In this document: one piece after another, positions 1 through 11,950 of the stretch | Numbering within the stretch: the stretch's first letter is position 1 | Layout of the letters: each line of letters starts with the position of its first letter | Assembly (NCBI GenBank): GCA_964016885.1 | Contig: OZ024743.1 | Location: forward strand, 173,906,616-173,970,615 | Reading direction: 5' to 3' | Source: Eledone cirrhosa | Taxonomy: Eukaryota; Mollusca; Cephalopoda; Octopoda; Eledonidae | Length of the DNA stretch: 64,000 nt | Translations under genes and position numbers: made by a program | The notes under the pieces: model-generated | What the model saw: only the letters and a program-made list of their open reading frames with translations | What the model was told of the DNA's origin: nothing | Databases searched by the model: none

Positions 1-1
1 C

Positions 2-60
2 CTCCAATACTACAGACACACACTCAGGGCTAGGGTATGAACCCTCTCTTAGTTGTCCTC
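2..60 (+). repeat. Reference monomer of the 59-bp satellite
   Basis: A copy that matches the majority base at every site. Composition is 15 A, 19 C, 10 G, 15 T (about 49% GC) and it contains no CpG. Landmarks by monomer position: CCAAT at 3-7, a short CA tract at 15-22, GGGCTAGGG at 26-34, an inverted repeat AGGGT-ATGA-ACCCT at 31-44, and a pyrimidine-rich tail (CTCTCTT, then GTCCTC) that continues into the CTCC of the next unit. The phase is arbitrary; I set the start at CTCCAATACT. Confidence 0.97.
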
Positions 61-1226
61 CTCCAATACTACAGACACACACTCAGGGCTAGGGTATTAA
101 CCCTCTCTTAGTTGTCCTCCTCCAATACTACAGACACACACTCAGGGCTAAGGTATTAACCCTCTCTTAGTTGCCCTCCTCCAATACTAGACACACACTC
201 AGGGCTGGGGTATGAACCCTCTCTTAGTTGTCCTCCTCCAATACTACAGACACCCACTCAGGGCTAGGGTATGAACCCTCTCTTAGGTGTCCTCCTCCAA
301 TACTACAGACACACACTCAGAGCTAGGGTATGAACCCTCTCTTAGTTGTCCTCCTCCAATACTACAGACACACACTCAGGGCTAGGGTATTAACCCTCTC
401 TTAGTTGTCCTCCTCCAATACTACAGACACACACTCAGGGCTAGGGTATGAACCCTCTCTTAGTTGTCCTCCTCCAATACTACAGACACACACTCAGGGC
501 TAGGGTATGAACCCTCTCTTAGTTGTCCTCCTCCAATACTACAGACACACACTCAGGGCTAGGGTATTAACCCTCTCTTAGTTGTCCTCCTCCAATACTA
601 CAGACACACACTCAGGGCTAGGGTATTAACCCTCTCTTAGTTGTCCTCCTCCAATACTAGACACACACTCAGGGCTAGGGTATGAACCCTCTTTTAGTTG
701 TCTTCCTCCGATACTACAGACACACACTCAGGGCTAGGGTATGAACCCTCTCTTAATTGTCCTCCTCCAATACTACAGACACACACTCAGGGCTAGGGTA
801 TGTACCCTCTCCTAGTTGTCCTCCTCCAATACTACAGACACACACTCAGGGCTAGTGTATGAACCCTCTCTTAGTTGTCCTCCTCCAATACTACAGACAC
901 ACACTCAGGGCTAGGGTATGAACCCTCTCTTAGTTGTCATCCTCCAATACTACAGACACACACTCAGGGCTAGGGTATGAACCCTCTCTTAGGTGTCCTC
1001 CTCCAATACTACAGACACACACTCAGGGCTAGGGTATGTACCCTCTCTTAGGTGTCCTCCTCCAATACTACAGACACACTCAGGGCTAGGGTATGAACCC
1101 TCTCTTAGGTGTCCTCCTCCAATACTACAGACACACACTCAGGGCTAGGGTATGAACCCTCTCTTAGGTGTCCTCCTCCAATACTACAGACACACACTCA
1201 GAGCTAGGGTATGAACCCTCTCTTAG

Positions 1227-1439
1227 TTGTCCTCCTCCAATACTACAGACACACACTCAGGGCTAGGGTATGAACCCTCTCTTAGGTGTCCTCCTCCAAT
1301 ACTAGACACACACTCAGGGCTAGGGTATGTACCCTCTCTTAGTTGTCATCCTCCAATACTAGACACACACTCAGGGCTAGGGTATGTACCCTCTCTTAGT
1401 TGTCTTCCTCCAATACTACAGACACACACTCAGGGCTAG
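1227..1439 (+). repeat. 57-bp-monomer run, type I
   Basis: Two consecutive 57-bp monomers (ACTAG at 1301 and 1358, next ACTAC at 1415) embedded in 59-mers. Because 57 is 19 codons, one plus-strand frame stays open for 70 codons from a TTG, reading DTHSGLGYVPSLSCHPPIL-like 19-residue repeats. Both 57-mers carry GGGTATGTACCC, and the tails are GTCATC and GTCTTC. There is no ATG start or other sign of coding. Confidence 0.85.
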
Positions 1440-3224
1440 GGTATGTACCCTCTCCTAGATGTCCTCCTCCAATACTACAGACACACACTCAGGGCTAGGG
1501 TATGAACCCTCTCTTAGTTGTCCTCCTCCAATACTACAGACACACACTCAGGGCTAGGGTATGAACCCTCTCTTAGTTGTCCTCCTCCAATACAACAGAC
1601 ACACACTCAGGGCTAGGGTATGTACCCTCTCCCAGTTGTTCTCCTCCAATACTACAGACACACACTCAGGGCTAGGGTATGAACCCTCTCTTAGTTGTCC
1701 TCCTCCAATACTACAGACACACACTCAGGGCTAGGGTATGAACCCTCTCCTAGTTGTCCTCCTCCAATACTACAGACACACACTCAGGGCTAGGGTATGA
1801 ACCCTCTCTTAGTTGTCCTCCTCCAATACTACAGACACACACTCAGGGCTAGGGTATGAACCCTCTCTTAGTTGTCCTCCTCCAATACTACAGACACACA
1901 CTCAGGGCTAGGGTATGAACCCTCTCCTAGTTGTCCTCCTCCAATACTACAGACACACACTCATGGCTAGGGTATGAACCCTCTCTTAGTTGTCCTCCTC
2001 CAATACTACAGACACACTCAGGGCTAGGGTATGAACCCTCTCTTAGTTGTCCTCCTCCAATACTACAGACACACACTCAGGGCTAGGGTATTAACCCTCT
2101 CTTAGTTGTCCTCCTCCAATACTACAGACACACACTCAGGGCTAGGGTATGAACCCTCTCTTAGTTGTCCTCCTCCAATACTACAGACACACACTCAGGG
2201 CTAGGGTATGAACCCTCTTTTAGTTGTCCTCCTCCAATACTACAGACACACACTCAGGGCTAGGGTATGAACCCTCTATTAGTTGTCCTTCTCCAATACT
2301 ACAGACACACACTCAGGGCTAGAGTATTAACCCTCTCTTAGTTGTCCTCCTCCAATACTACAGACACACACTCAGGGCTAGGGTATGAACCCTCTCTTAG
2401 TTGTCCTCCTCCAATACTACAGACACACACTCAGGGCTAGGGTATGAACCCTCTCTTAGTTGTCCTCCTCCAATACTACAGACACACACTCAGGGCTAGG
2501 GTATTAACCCTCTCTTAGTTGTCCTCCTCCAATACTACAGACACACACTCAGGGCTAGGGTATTAACCCTCTCTTAGTTGTCCTCCTCCAATACTAGACA
2601 CACACTCAGGGCTAGGGTATGAACCCTCTTTTAGTTGTCCTCCTCCAATACTACAGACACACACTCAGGGCTAGGGTATGAACCCTCTTTTAGTTGTCCT
2701 CCTCCAATACTACAGACACACACTCAGGGCTAGGGTATGAACCCTCTCTTAGTTGCCCTCCTCCAATACTACAGACACACACTCAGGGCTAGGGTATTAA
2801 CCCTCTCTTAGTTGTCCTCCTCCAATACTACAGACACACACTCAGGGCTAGGGTATGAACCCTCTCTTAGTTGTCCTCCTCCAATACTACAGACATACAC
2901 TCAGGGCTAGGGTATGAACCCTCTCTTAGTTGTCCTCCTCCAATACTACAGACACACACTCAGGGCTAGGGTATTAACCCTCTCTTAGTTGTCCTCCTCC
3001 AATACTACAGACACACACTCAGGGCTAGGGTATGAACCCTCTTTTAGTTGTCCTCCTCCAATACTACAGACACACACTCAGGGCTAGGGTATGTACCCTC
3101 TCCTAGTTGTCCTCCTCCAATACTACAGACACACACTCAGGGCTAGGGTATGAACCCTCTCTTAGGTGTCCTCCTCCAATACTACAGACACACACTCAGG
3201 GCTAGGGTATGAACCCTCTCTTAG

Positions 3225-3437
3225 TTGTCCTCCTCCAATACTACAGACACACACTCAGGGCTAGGGTATGAACCCTCTCTTAGGTGTCCTCCTCCAATAC
3301 TAGACACACACTCAGGGCTAGGGTATGTACCCTCTCTTAGTTGTCATCCTCCAATACTAGACACACACTCAGGGCTAGGGTATGTACCCTCTCTTAGTTG
3401 TCTTCCTCCAATACTACAGACACACACTCAGGGCTAG
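3225..3437 (+). repeat. 57-bp-monomer run, type I
   Basis: Same order and tail variants (GTCATC, GTCTTC) as the run at 1227-1439, 1998 bp upstream. The similarity extends from about 3208 to 3733 and includes a TGTACCCTCTCCCAG monomer at ~3619, then breaks where this copy enters a CTATTAG monomer. Confidence 0.85.
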
Positions 3438-4159
3438 GGTATGTACCCTCTCCTAGATGTCCTCCTCCAATACTACAGACACACACTCAGGGCTAGGGTA
3501 TGAACCCTCTCTTAGTTGTCCTCCTCCAATACTACAGACACACACTCAGGGCTAGGGTATGAACCCTCTCTTAGTTGTCCTCCTCCAATACTACAGACAC
3601 ACACTCAGGGCTAGGGTATGTACCCTCTCCCAGTTGTTCTCCTCCAATACTACAGACACACACTCAGGGCTAGGGTATGAACCCTCTCTTAGTTGTCCTC
3701 CTCCAATACTACAGACACACACTCAGGGCTAGGGTATGAACCCTCTATTAGTTGTCCTTCTCCAATACTACAGACACACACTCAGGGCTAGAGTATTAAC
3801 CCTCTCTTAGTTGTCCTCCTCCAATACTACAGACACACACTCAGGGCTAGGGTATGAACCCTCTCTTAGTTGTCCTCCTCCAATACTACAGACACACACC
3901 CTGGGCTAGGGTATGAACCCCCTCTTAGTTGTCCTCCTCCAATACTACAGACACACACTCAGGGCTAGGGTATTAACCCTCTCTTAGTTGTCCTCCTCCA
4001 ATACTACAGACAGACACTCAGGGCTAGGGTATTAACCCTCTCTTAGTTGTCCTCCTCCAATACTAGACACACACTCAGGGCTAGGGTATGAACCCTCTTG
4101 TAGTTGTCCTCCTCCAATACTACAGACACACACTCAGGGCTAGGGTATGAACCCTCTCT

Positions 4160-4640
4160 TAGTTGTCCTCCTCCAATACTACAGACACACACTCAGGGCT
4201 AGGGTATGAACCCTCTCTTAGTTGTCCTCCTCCAATACTACAGACACACACTCAGGGCTAGGGTATGAACCCTCTCTTAGTTGTCCTCCTCCAATACTAC
4301 AGACACACACTCAGGGCTAGGGTATGAACCCTCTCTTAGTTGTCCTCCTCCAATACTACAGACACACACTCAGGGCTAGGGTATTAACCCTCTCTTAGTT
4401 GTCCTCCTCCAATACTACAGACACACACTCAGGGCTAAGGTATTAACCCTCTCTTAGTTGCCCTCCTCCAATACTAGACACACACTCAGGGCTAGGGTAT
4501 GAACCCACTTTTAGTTGTCCTCCTCCAATACTACAGACACACACTCAGGGCTAGGGTATGAACCCTCTCTTAGTTGTCCTCCTCCAATACTACAGACACA
4601 CACTCAGGGCTAGGGTATGTACCCTCTCCTAGTTGTCCTC
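4160..4640 (+). repeat. Segment repeated at 1,638-bp offset
   Basis: Contains the ordered rare variants CTAAGG (~4429) and GAACCCACTTTTAG (4501), then a GTACCCTCTCCTAG monomer. All recur at 6067, 6139 and ~6256, exactly 1638 bp later, and again at 18571 and 18643. A local three-copy higher-order unit. Confidence 0.8.
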
Positions 4641-4746
4641 CTCCAATACTACAGACACACACTCAGGGCTAGGGTATGAACCCTCTCTTAGGTGTCCTCC
4701 TCCAATACTACAGACACACACTCAGAGCTAGGGTATGAACCCTCTC

Positions 4747-4963
4747 TTAGTTGTCCTCCTCCAATACTACAGACACACACTCAGGGCTAGGGTATGAACC
4801 CTCTCTTAGGTGTCCTCCTCCAATACTAGACACACACTCAGGGCTAGGGTATGTACCCTCTCTTAGGTGTCCTCCTCCAATACTAGACACACACTCAGGG
4901 CTAGGGTATGTACCCTCTCTTAGTTGTCCTCCTCCAATACTACAGACAGACACTCAGGGCTAG
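4747..4963 (+). repeat. 57-bp-monomer run, type I variant
   Basis: Two 57-mers, differing from its relatives in having CTTAGGTGTCCTCC where others have GTCATC or GTCGTC. This gives CPPPIL in all three repeats of the open frame. Both strands are open over the same bases (70 codons plus, 68 codons minus). It is followed by CAGACAGACACTC, a marker also seen at ~6990 and ~19494. Confidence 0.8.
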
Positions 4964-5564
4964 GGTATTAACCCTCTCTTAGTTGTCCTCCTCCAATACT
5001 AGACACACACTCAGGGCTAGGGTATGAACCCTCTTGTAGTTGTCCTCCTCCAATACTACAGACACACACTCAGGGCTAGGGTATTAACCCTCTCTTAGTT
5101 GTCCTCCTCCAATACTACAGTAACACACTCAGGGCTAGGGTATGAACCCTCTCTTAGTTGTCCTCCTCCAATACTACAGACACACACTCAGGGCTAGGGT
5201 ATGAACCCTCTCTTAGTTGTCCTCCTCCAACACTACAGACACATACTCAGGGCTAGGGTATTAACCCTCTCTTAGTTGTCCTCCTCCAATACTACAGACA
5301 CACACTCAGGGCTAGGGTATGAACCCTCTCTTAGTTGTCCTCCTCCAATACTACAGACACACACTCAGGGCTAGGGTATGACCCCTCTCTTAGTTGTCGT
5401 CCTCCAATACTAGACACACACTCAGGGCTAGGGTATGAACCCTCTCTTAGTTGTCCTCCTCCAATACTACAGACACACACTCAGGGCTAGGGTATGAACC
5501 CTCTCTTAGGTGTCCTCCTCCAATACTACAGACACACACTCAGAGCTAGGGTATGAACCCTCTC

Positions 5565-5781
5565 TTAGTTGTCCTCCTCCAATACTACAGACACACACTC
5601 AGGGCTAGGGTATGAACCCTCTCTTAGGTGTCCTCCTCCAATACTAGACACACACTCAGGGCTAGGGTATGTACCCTCTCTTAGTTGTCGTCCTCCAATA
5701 CTAGACACACACTCAGGGCTAGGGTATGTACCCTCTCTTAGTTGTCTTCCTCCAATACTACAGACACACACTCAGGGCTAG
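5565..5781 (+). repeat. 57-bp-monomer run, type I with GTCGTC tail
   Basis: Two 57-mers with tails GTCGTC and GTCTTC; GTCGTC adds a CpG. The same run is found 995 bp and 2047 bp downstream and again at 19068 and 19943. Overlapping open frames exist on both strands with TTG/GTG starts only. Confidence 0.82.
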
Positions 5782-5849
5782 GGTATGAACCCTCTATTAG
5801 TTGTCCTTCTCCAATACTACAGACACACACTCAGGGCTAGGGTATGAAC

Positions 5850-7246
5850 CCTCTCTTAGTTGTCCTCCTCCAATACTACAGACACACACTCAGGGCTAGG
5901 GTATGAACCCTCTCTTAGTTGTCCTCCTCCAATACTACAGACACACACTCAGGGCTAGGGTATGAACCCTCTCTTAGTTGTCCTCCTCCAATACTACAGA
6001 CACACACTCAGGGCTAGGGTATTAACCCTCTCTTAGTTGTCCTCCTCCAATACTACAGACACACACTCAGGGCTAAGGTATTAACCCTCTCTTAGTTGCC
6101 CTCCTCCAATACTAGACACACACTCAGGGCTAGGGTATGAACCCACTTTTAGTTGTCCTCCTCCAATACTACAGACACACACTCAGGGCTAGGGTATGAA
6201 CCCTCTCTTAGTTGTCCTCCTCCAATACTACAGACACACACTCAGGGCTAGGGTATGTACCCTCTCCTAGTTGTCCTCCTCCAATACTACAGACACACAC
6301 TCAGGGCTAGGGTATGAACCCTCTCTTAGTTGTCCTCCTCCAATACTACAGACACACACTCAGGGCTAGGGTATGACCCCTCTCTTAGTTGTCGTCCTCC
6401 AATACTAGACACACACTCAGGGCTAGGGTATGAACCCTCTCTTAGTTGTCCTCCTCCAATACTACAGACACACACTCAGGGCTAGGGTATGAACCCTCTC
6501 TTAGGTGTCCTCCTCCAATACTACAGACACACACTCAGAGCTAGGGTATGAACCCTCTCTTAGTTGTCCTCCTCCAATACTACAGACACACACTCAGGGC
6601 TAGGGTATGAACCCTCTCTTAGGTGTCCTCCTCCAATACTAGACACACACTCAGGGCTAGGGTATGTACCCTCTCTTAGTTGTCGTCCTCCAATACTAGA
6701 CACACACTCAGGGCTAGGGTATGTACCCTCTCTTAGTTGTCTTCCTCCAATACTACAGACACACACTCAGGGCTAGGGTATGTACCCTCTCCTAGTTGTC
6801 CTCCTCCAATACTACAGACACACACTCAGGGCTAGGGTATGAACCCTCTCTTAGTTGTCCTCCTCCAATACTACAGACACACACTCAGGGCTAGGGTATG
6901 AACCCTCTCTTAGGTGTCCTCCTCCAATACTAGACACACACTCAGGGCTAGGGTATGTACCCTCTCTTAGTTGTCCTCCTCCAATACTACAGACAGACAC
7001 TCAGGGCTAGGGTATTAACCCTCTCTTAGTTGTCCTCCTCCAATACTAGACACACACTCAGGGCTAGGGTATGAACCCTCTTGTAGTTGTCCTCCTCCAA
7101 TACTACAGACACACACTCAGGGCTAGGGTATTAACCCTCTCTTAGTTGTCCTCCTCCAATACTACAGTAACACACTCAGGGCTAGGGTATGAACCCTCTC
7201 TTAGTTGTCCTCCTCCAATACTACAGACACACACTCAGGGCTAGGG
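5850..7246 (+). repeat. Duplicated block B, copy 1 (offset 12,504 bp)
   Basis: Aligns with 18354-19750 at a constant 12,504 bp. Shared rare variants include CTAAGG (6067 and 18571), GAACCCACTTTTAG (6139 and 18643), the 57-mer run (6564 and 19068), CTCTTGTAG, and the odd CTACAGTAACACACTC (7165 and 19669). At ~7246 the offset changes to 12,327 bp, a difference of 177 bp or exactly three monomers. Confidence 0.88.
6560..6776 (+). repeat. 57-bp-monomer run, type I with GTCGTC tail
   Basis: Same composition as the run at 5565. It lies in block B and so has a positional partner at 19068. It is followed by GTACCCTCCTAG-type sequence and then a single further 57-mer at ~6930. Confidence 0.82.
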
Positions 7247-7611
7247 TATGAACCCTCTCTTAGTTGTCCTCCTCCAATACTACAGACACATACTCAGGGC
7301 TAGGGTATTAACCCTCTCTTAGTTGTCCTCCTCCAATACTACAGACACACACTCAGGGCTAGGGTATGAACCCTCTCTTAGTTGTCCTCCTCCAATACTA
7401 CAGACACACACTCAGGGCTAGGGTATGACCCCTCTCTTAGTTGTCGTCCTCCAATACTAGACACACACTCAGGGCTAGGGTATGAACCTTCTCTTAGTTG
7501 TCCTCCTCCAATACTACAGACACACACTCAGGGCTAGGGTATGAACCCTCTCTTAGGTGTCCTCCTCCAATACTACAGACACACACTCAGAGCTAGGGTA
7601 TGAACCCTCTC

Positions 7612-7828
7612 TTAGTTGTCCTCCTCCAATACTACAGACACACACTCAGGGCTAGGGTATGAACCCTCTCTTAGGTGTCCTCCTCCAATACTAGACACAC
7701 ACTCAGGGCTAGGGTATGTACCCTCTCTTAGTTGTCGTCCTCCAATACTAGACACACACTCAGGGCTAGGGTATGTACCCTCTCTTAGTTGTCTTCCTCC
7801 AATACTACAGACACACACTCAGGGCTAG
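7612..7828 (+). repeat. 57-bp-monomer run, type I with GTCGTC tail
   Basis: Preceded by the rare GTATGACCCC monomer and a single GTCGTC 57-mer. The same order occurs at 19943 with a 12,327-bp offset. It leads into a CTATTAG / CTAGAGTATTAA pair. Confidence 0.82.
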
Positions 7829-7829
7829 G

Positions 7830-9470
7830 GTATGAACCCTCTATTAGTTGTCCTTCTCCAATACTACAGACACACACTCAGGGCTAGAGTATTAACCCTC
7901 TCTTAGTTGTCCTCCTCCAATACTACAGACACACACTCAGGGCTAGGGTATGAACCCTCTCTTAGTTGTCCTCCTCCAATACTACAGACACACACTCAGG
8001 GCTAGGGTATGAACCCTCTCTTAGTTGTCCTCCTCCAATACTACAGACACACACTCAGGGCTAGGGTATTAACCCTCTCTTAGTTGTCCTCCTCCAATAC
8101 TACAGACACACACTCAGGGCTAGGGTATTAACCCTCTCTTAGTTGTCCTCCTCCAATACTAGACACACACTCAGGGCTAGGGTATGAACCCTCTTTTAGT
8201 TGTCCTCCTCCAATACTACAGACACACACTCAGGGCTAGGGTATGAACCCTCTCTTAGTTGTCCTCCTCCAATACTACAGACACACACTCAGGGCTAGGG
8301 TATTAACCCTCTCTTAGTTGTCCTCCTCCAATACTACAGACACACACTCAGGGCTAGGGTATGAACCCTCTCTTAGTCGTCCTTCTCCAATACTACAGAC
8401 ACACACTCAGGGCTAGGGTATGAACCCTCTCTTAGTTGTCCTCCTCCAATACTACAGACACACACTCAGGGCTAGGGTATGAACCCTCTTTTAGTTGTCC
8501 TCCTCCAATACTACAGACACACACTCAGGGCTAGGGTATTAACCCTCTCTTAGTTGTCCTCCTCCAATACTAGACACACACTCAGGGCTAGGGTATGAAC
8601 CCTCTTTTAGTTGTCCTCCTCCCATACTACAGACACACACTCAGGGCTAGGGTATGAACCCTCTCTTAGTTGCCCTCCTCCAATACTACAGACACACACT
8701 CAGGGCTAGGGTATTAACCCTCTCTTAGTTGTCCTCCTCCAATACTACAGACACACACTCAGGGCTAGGGTATGAACCCTCTCTTAGTTGTCCTCCTCCA
8801 ATACTACAGACACACACTCAGGGCTAGGGTATGAACCCTCTCTTAGTTGTCCTCCTCCAATACTACAGACACACACTCAGGGCTAGGGTATTAACCCTCT
8901 CTTAGTTGTCCTCCTCCAATACTACAGACACACACTCAGGGCTAGGGTATTATCCCTCTCTTAGTTGTCCTCCTCCAATACTAGACACACACTCAGGGCT
9001 AGGGTATGAACCCTCTTTTAGTTGTCCTCCTCCAATACTACAGACACACACTCAGGGCTAGGGTATGAACCCTCTCTTAGTTGTCCTCCTCCAATACTAC
9101 AGACACACACTCAGGGCTAGGGTATGAACCCTCTCTTAGTTGTCGTCCTCCAATACTAGACACACACTCAGGGCTAGGGTATGAACCCTCTCTTAGTTGT
9201 CCTCCTCCAATACTACAGACACACACTCAGGGCTAGGGTATGAACCCTCTCTTAGGTGTCCTCCTCCAATACTACAGACACACACTCAGGGCTAGGGTAT
9301 GAACCCTCTCTTAGTTGTCCTTCTCCAATACTACAGACACACACTCAGGGCTAGAGTATTAACCCTCTCTTAGTTGTCCTCCTCCAATACTACAGACACA
9401 CACTCAGGGCTAGGGTATGAACCCTCTTTTAGTTTTCCTCCTCCAATACTACAGACACACACTCAGGGCT
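7830..9470 (+). repeat. Tandem higher-order unit, 1,644 bp, copy 1
   Basis: Markers CTATTAG (7841) and TTAGTCGTCC (~8377) recur 1644 bp later at 9485 and 10021. The same succession of TTA/GAA and 57-mer-with-CTTTTAG monomers is found in both copies. Near the right end the offset drops to 1585 bp (GTCGTC at 9141 and 10726), so one 59-bp monomer was gained or lost. Confidence 0.82.
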
Positions 9471-9473
9471 AGG

Positions 9474-10730
9474 GTATGAACCCTCTATTAGTTGTCCTTC
9501 TCCAATACTACAGACACACACTCAGGGCTAGAGTATTAACCCTCTCTTAGTTGTCCTCCTCCAATACTACAGACACACACTCAGGGCTAGGGTATGAACC
9601 CTCTCTTAGTTGTCCTCCTCCAATACTACAGACACACACTCAGGGCTAGGGTATGAACCCTCTCTTAGTTGTCCTCCTCCAATACTACAGACACACACTC
9701 AGGGCTAGGGTATTAACCCTCTCTTAGTTGTCCTCCTCCAATACTACAGACACACACTCAGGGCTAGGGTATTAACCCTCTCTTAGTTGTCCTCCTCCAA
9801 TACTAGACACACACTCAGGGCTAGGGTATGAACCCTCTTTTAGTTGTCCTCCTCCAATACTACAGACACACACTCAGGGCTAGGGTATGAACCCTCTCTT
9901 AGTTGTCCTCCTCCAATACTACAGACACACACTCAGCGCTAGGGTATTAACCCTCTCTTAGTTGTCCTCCGCCAATACTACAGACACACACTCAGGGCTA
10001 GGGTATGAACCCTCTCTTAGTCGTCCTCCTCCAATACTACAGACACACACTCAGGGCTAGGGTATGAACCCTCTTTTAGTTGTCCTCCTCCAATACTACA
10101 GACACACACTCAGGGCTAGGGTATTAACCCTCTCTTAGTTGTCCTCCTCCAATACTAGACACACACTCAGGGCTAGGGTATGAACCCTCTTTTAGTTGTC
10201 CTGCTCCAATACTACAGACACACACTCAGGGCTAGGGTATGAACCCTCTCTTAGTTGCCCTCCTCCAATACTACAGACACACACTCAGGGCTAGGGTATT
10301 AACCCTCTCTTAGTTGTCCTCCTCCAATACTACAGACACACACTCAGGGCTAGGGTATGAACCCTCTCTTAGTTGTCCTCCTCCAATACTACAGACACAC
10401 ACTCAGGGCTAGGGTATGAACCCTCTCTTAGTTGTCCTCCTCCAATACTACAGACACACACTCAGGGCTAGGGTATTAACCCTCTCTTAGTTGTCCTCCT
10501 CCAATACTACAGACACACACTCAGGGCTAGGGTATTAACCCTCTCTTAGTTGTCCTCCTCCAATACTAGACACACACTCAGGGCTAGGGTATGAACCCTC
10601 TTTTAGTTGTCCTCCTCCAATACTACAGACACACACTCAGGGCTAGGGTATGAACACTCTCTTAGTTGTCTTCCTCCAATACTACAGACACACACTCAGG
10701 GCTAGGGTATGAACCCTCTCTTAGTTGTCG
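9474..10730 (+). repeat. Tandem higher-order unit, 1,644 bp, copy 2
   Basis: Shares the order of variants with 7830-9470. Its own changes include CAGCGCTAGG (~9937), TCCGCCAATA (~9969), CTGCTCCAATA (~10201) and GAACACTCTC (~10652). These look like ordinary point mutations after duplication. Confidence 0.8.
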
Positions 10731-11580
10731 TCCTCCAATACTAGACACACACTCAGGGCTAGGGTATGAACCCTCTCTTAGTTGTCCTCCTCCAATACTA
10801 CAGACACACACTCAGGGCTAGGGTATGAACCCTCTCTTAGGTGTCCTCCTCCAATACTACAGACACACACTCAGAGCTAGGGTATGAACCCTCTCTTAGT
10901 TGTCCTCCTCCAATACTACAGACACACACTCAGGGCTAGGGTATGAACCCTCTCTTAGGTGTCCTCCTCCAATACTAGACACACACTCAGGGCTAGGGTA
11001 TGTACCCTCTCTTTGTTGTCATCCTCCAATACTAGACACACATCAGGGGTAGGGTATGTACCCTCTCTTAGTTGTCTTCCTCCAATACTACAGACACACA
11101 CTCAGGGCTAGGGTATGTACCCTCTCCTAGATGTCCTCCTCCAATACTACAGACACACACTCAGGGCTAGGGTATGAACCCTCTCTTAGTTGTCCTCCTC
11201 CAATACTACAGACACACACTCAGGGCTAGGGTATGAACCCTCTCTTAGTTGTCCTCCTCCAATACTACAGACACACACTCAGGGCTAGGGTATGTACCCT
11301 CTCCCAGTTGTTCTCCTCCAATACTATAGACACACACTCAGGGCTAGGGTATGAACCCTCTCTTAGTTGTCCTCCTCCAATACTACAGACACACACTCAG
11401 GGCTAGGGTATGAACCCTCTCCTAGTTATCCTCCTCCAATACTACAGACACACACTCAGGGCTAGGGTATGAACCCTCTCTTAGTTGTCCTCCTCCAATA
11501 CTACAGACACACACTCAGGGCTAGGGTATGAACCCTCTCCTAGTTGTCCTCCTCCAATACTACAGACACACACTCAGGGC
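10681..11580 (+). repeat. Block C, copy 1 (offset ~5,700 bp) with degraded 57-mer run
   Basis: Matches 16381-17280 at 5700 bp, becoming 5701 bp after a 1-bp deletion at ~11041 (CACATCAGGGGTAGGG). That deletion and a CTTTGTTG change break the reading frame that stays open in sister runs. The array tolerates the frame loss, which argues against selection for the encoded peptide. Confidence 0.83.
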
Positions 11581-11950
11581 TAGGGTATGAACCCTCTCCT
11601 AGTTGTCCTCCTCCAATACTACAGACACACACTCAGGGCTAGGGTATGAACCCTCTCCTAGTTGTCCTCCTCCAATACTACAGACACACACTCAGGGCTA
11701 GGGTATGAACCCTCTCCTAGTTGTCCTCCTCCAATACTACAGACACACACTCAGGGCTAGGGTATGAACCCTCTCCTAGTTGTCCTCCTCCAATACTACA
11801 GACACACACTCAGGGCTAGGGTATGAACCCTCTCCTAGTTGTCCTCCTCCAATACTACAGACACACACTCAGGGCTAGGGTATGTACCCTCTCCCAGTTG
11901 TTCTCCTCCAACACTACAGACACACACTCAGGGCTAGGGTATGAACCCTC
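11400..11950 (+). repeat. Homogenised run of CCTAG monomers
   Basis: Six successive 59-mers from ~11529 to ~11840 carry CTCTCCTAG with otherwise reference sequence, flanked by further CCTAG copies and a CCCAG/CCAACACT monomer at ~11885. Elsewhere CCTAG usually alternates with CTTAG, so this looks like a local single-monomer expansion. Confidence 0.75.

Larger units (their letters stand above)
1..3240 (+). repeat. Duplicated block A, copy 1 (offset 13,200 bp)
   Basis: Matches 13201-16440 line for line at a constant offset of exactly 13,200 bp. This includes rare variants such as CTAAGG at ~134, GCTGGGG at ~205, a CA-tract deletion at ~1071, GCTAGTGTAT at ~850, AATACAACAG at ~1591 and TCATGGCTAG at ~1962. 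I saw roughly ten substitutions, e.g. CACCCACTC at ~251 and the CTTCCTCCG change at ~702. Homology ends near 3,240, where the two copies run into different 57-mer runs. The left edge lies outside the window, so the block may be longer. Confidence 0.9.

Noticed and set aside
3..7. CCAAT box as an NF-Y binding site in every monomer
   Set aside because: CCAAT is present about once per 59 bp, but the preceding bases (CTCCTCCAAT) do not fit the purine-rich flank usual for NF-Y. I see no promoter context, so I do not call it a regulatory element.
2..60. CENP-B box in the monomer
   Set aside because: The mammalian CENP-B core needs TTCG and CGGG elements; the consensus has no CpG at all. Rare CTTCG monomers (24931, 46820, 50521, 51575, 56395) lack the second half.
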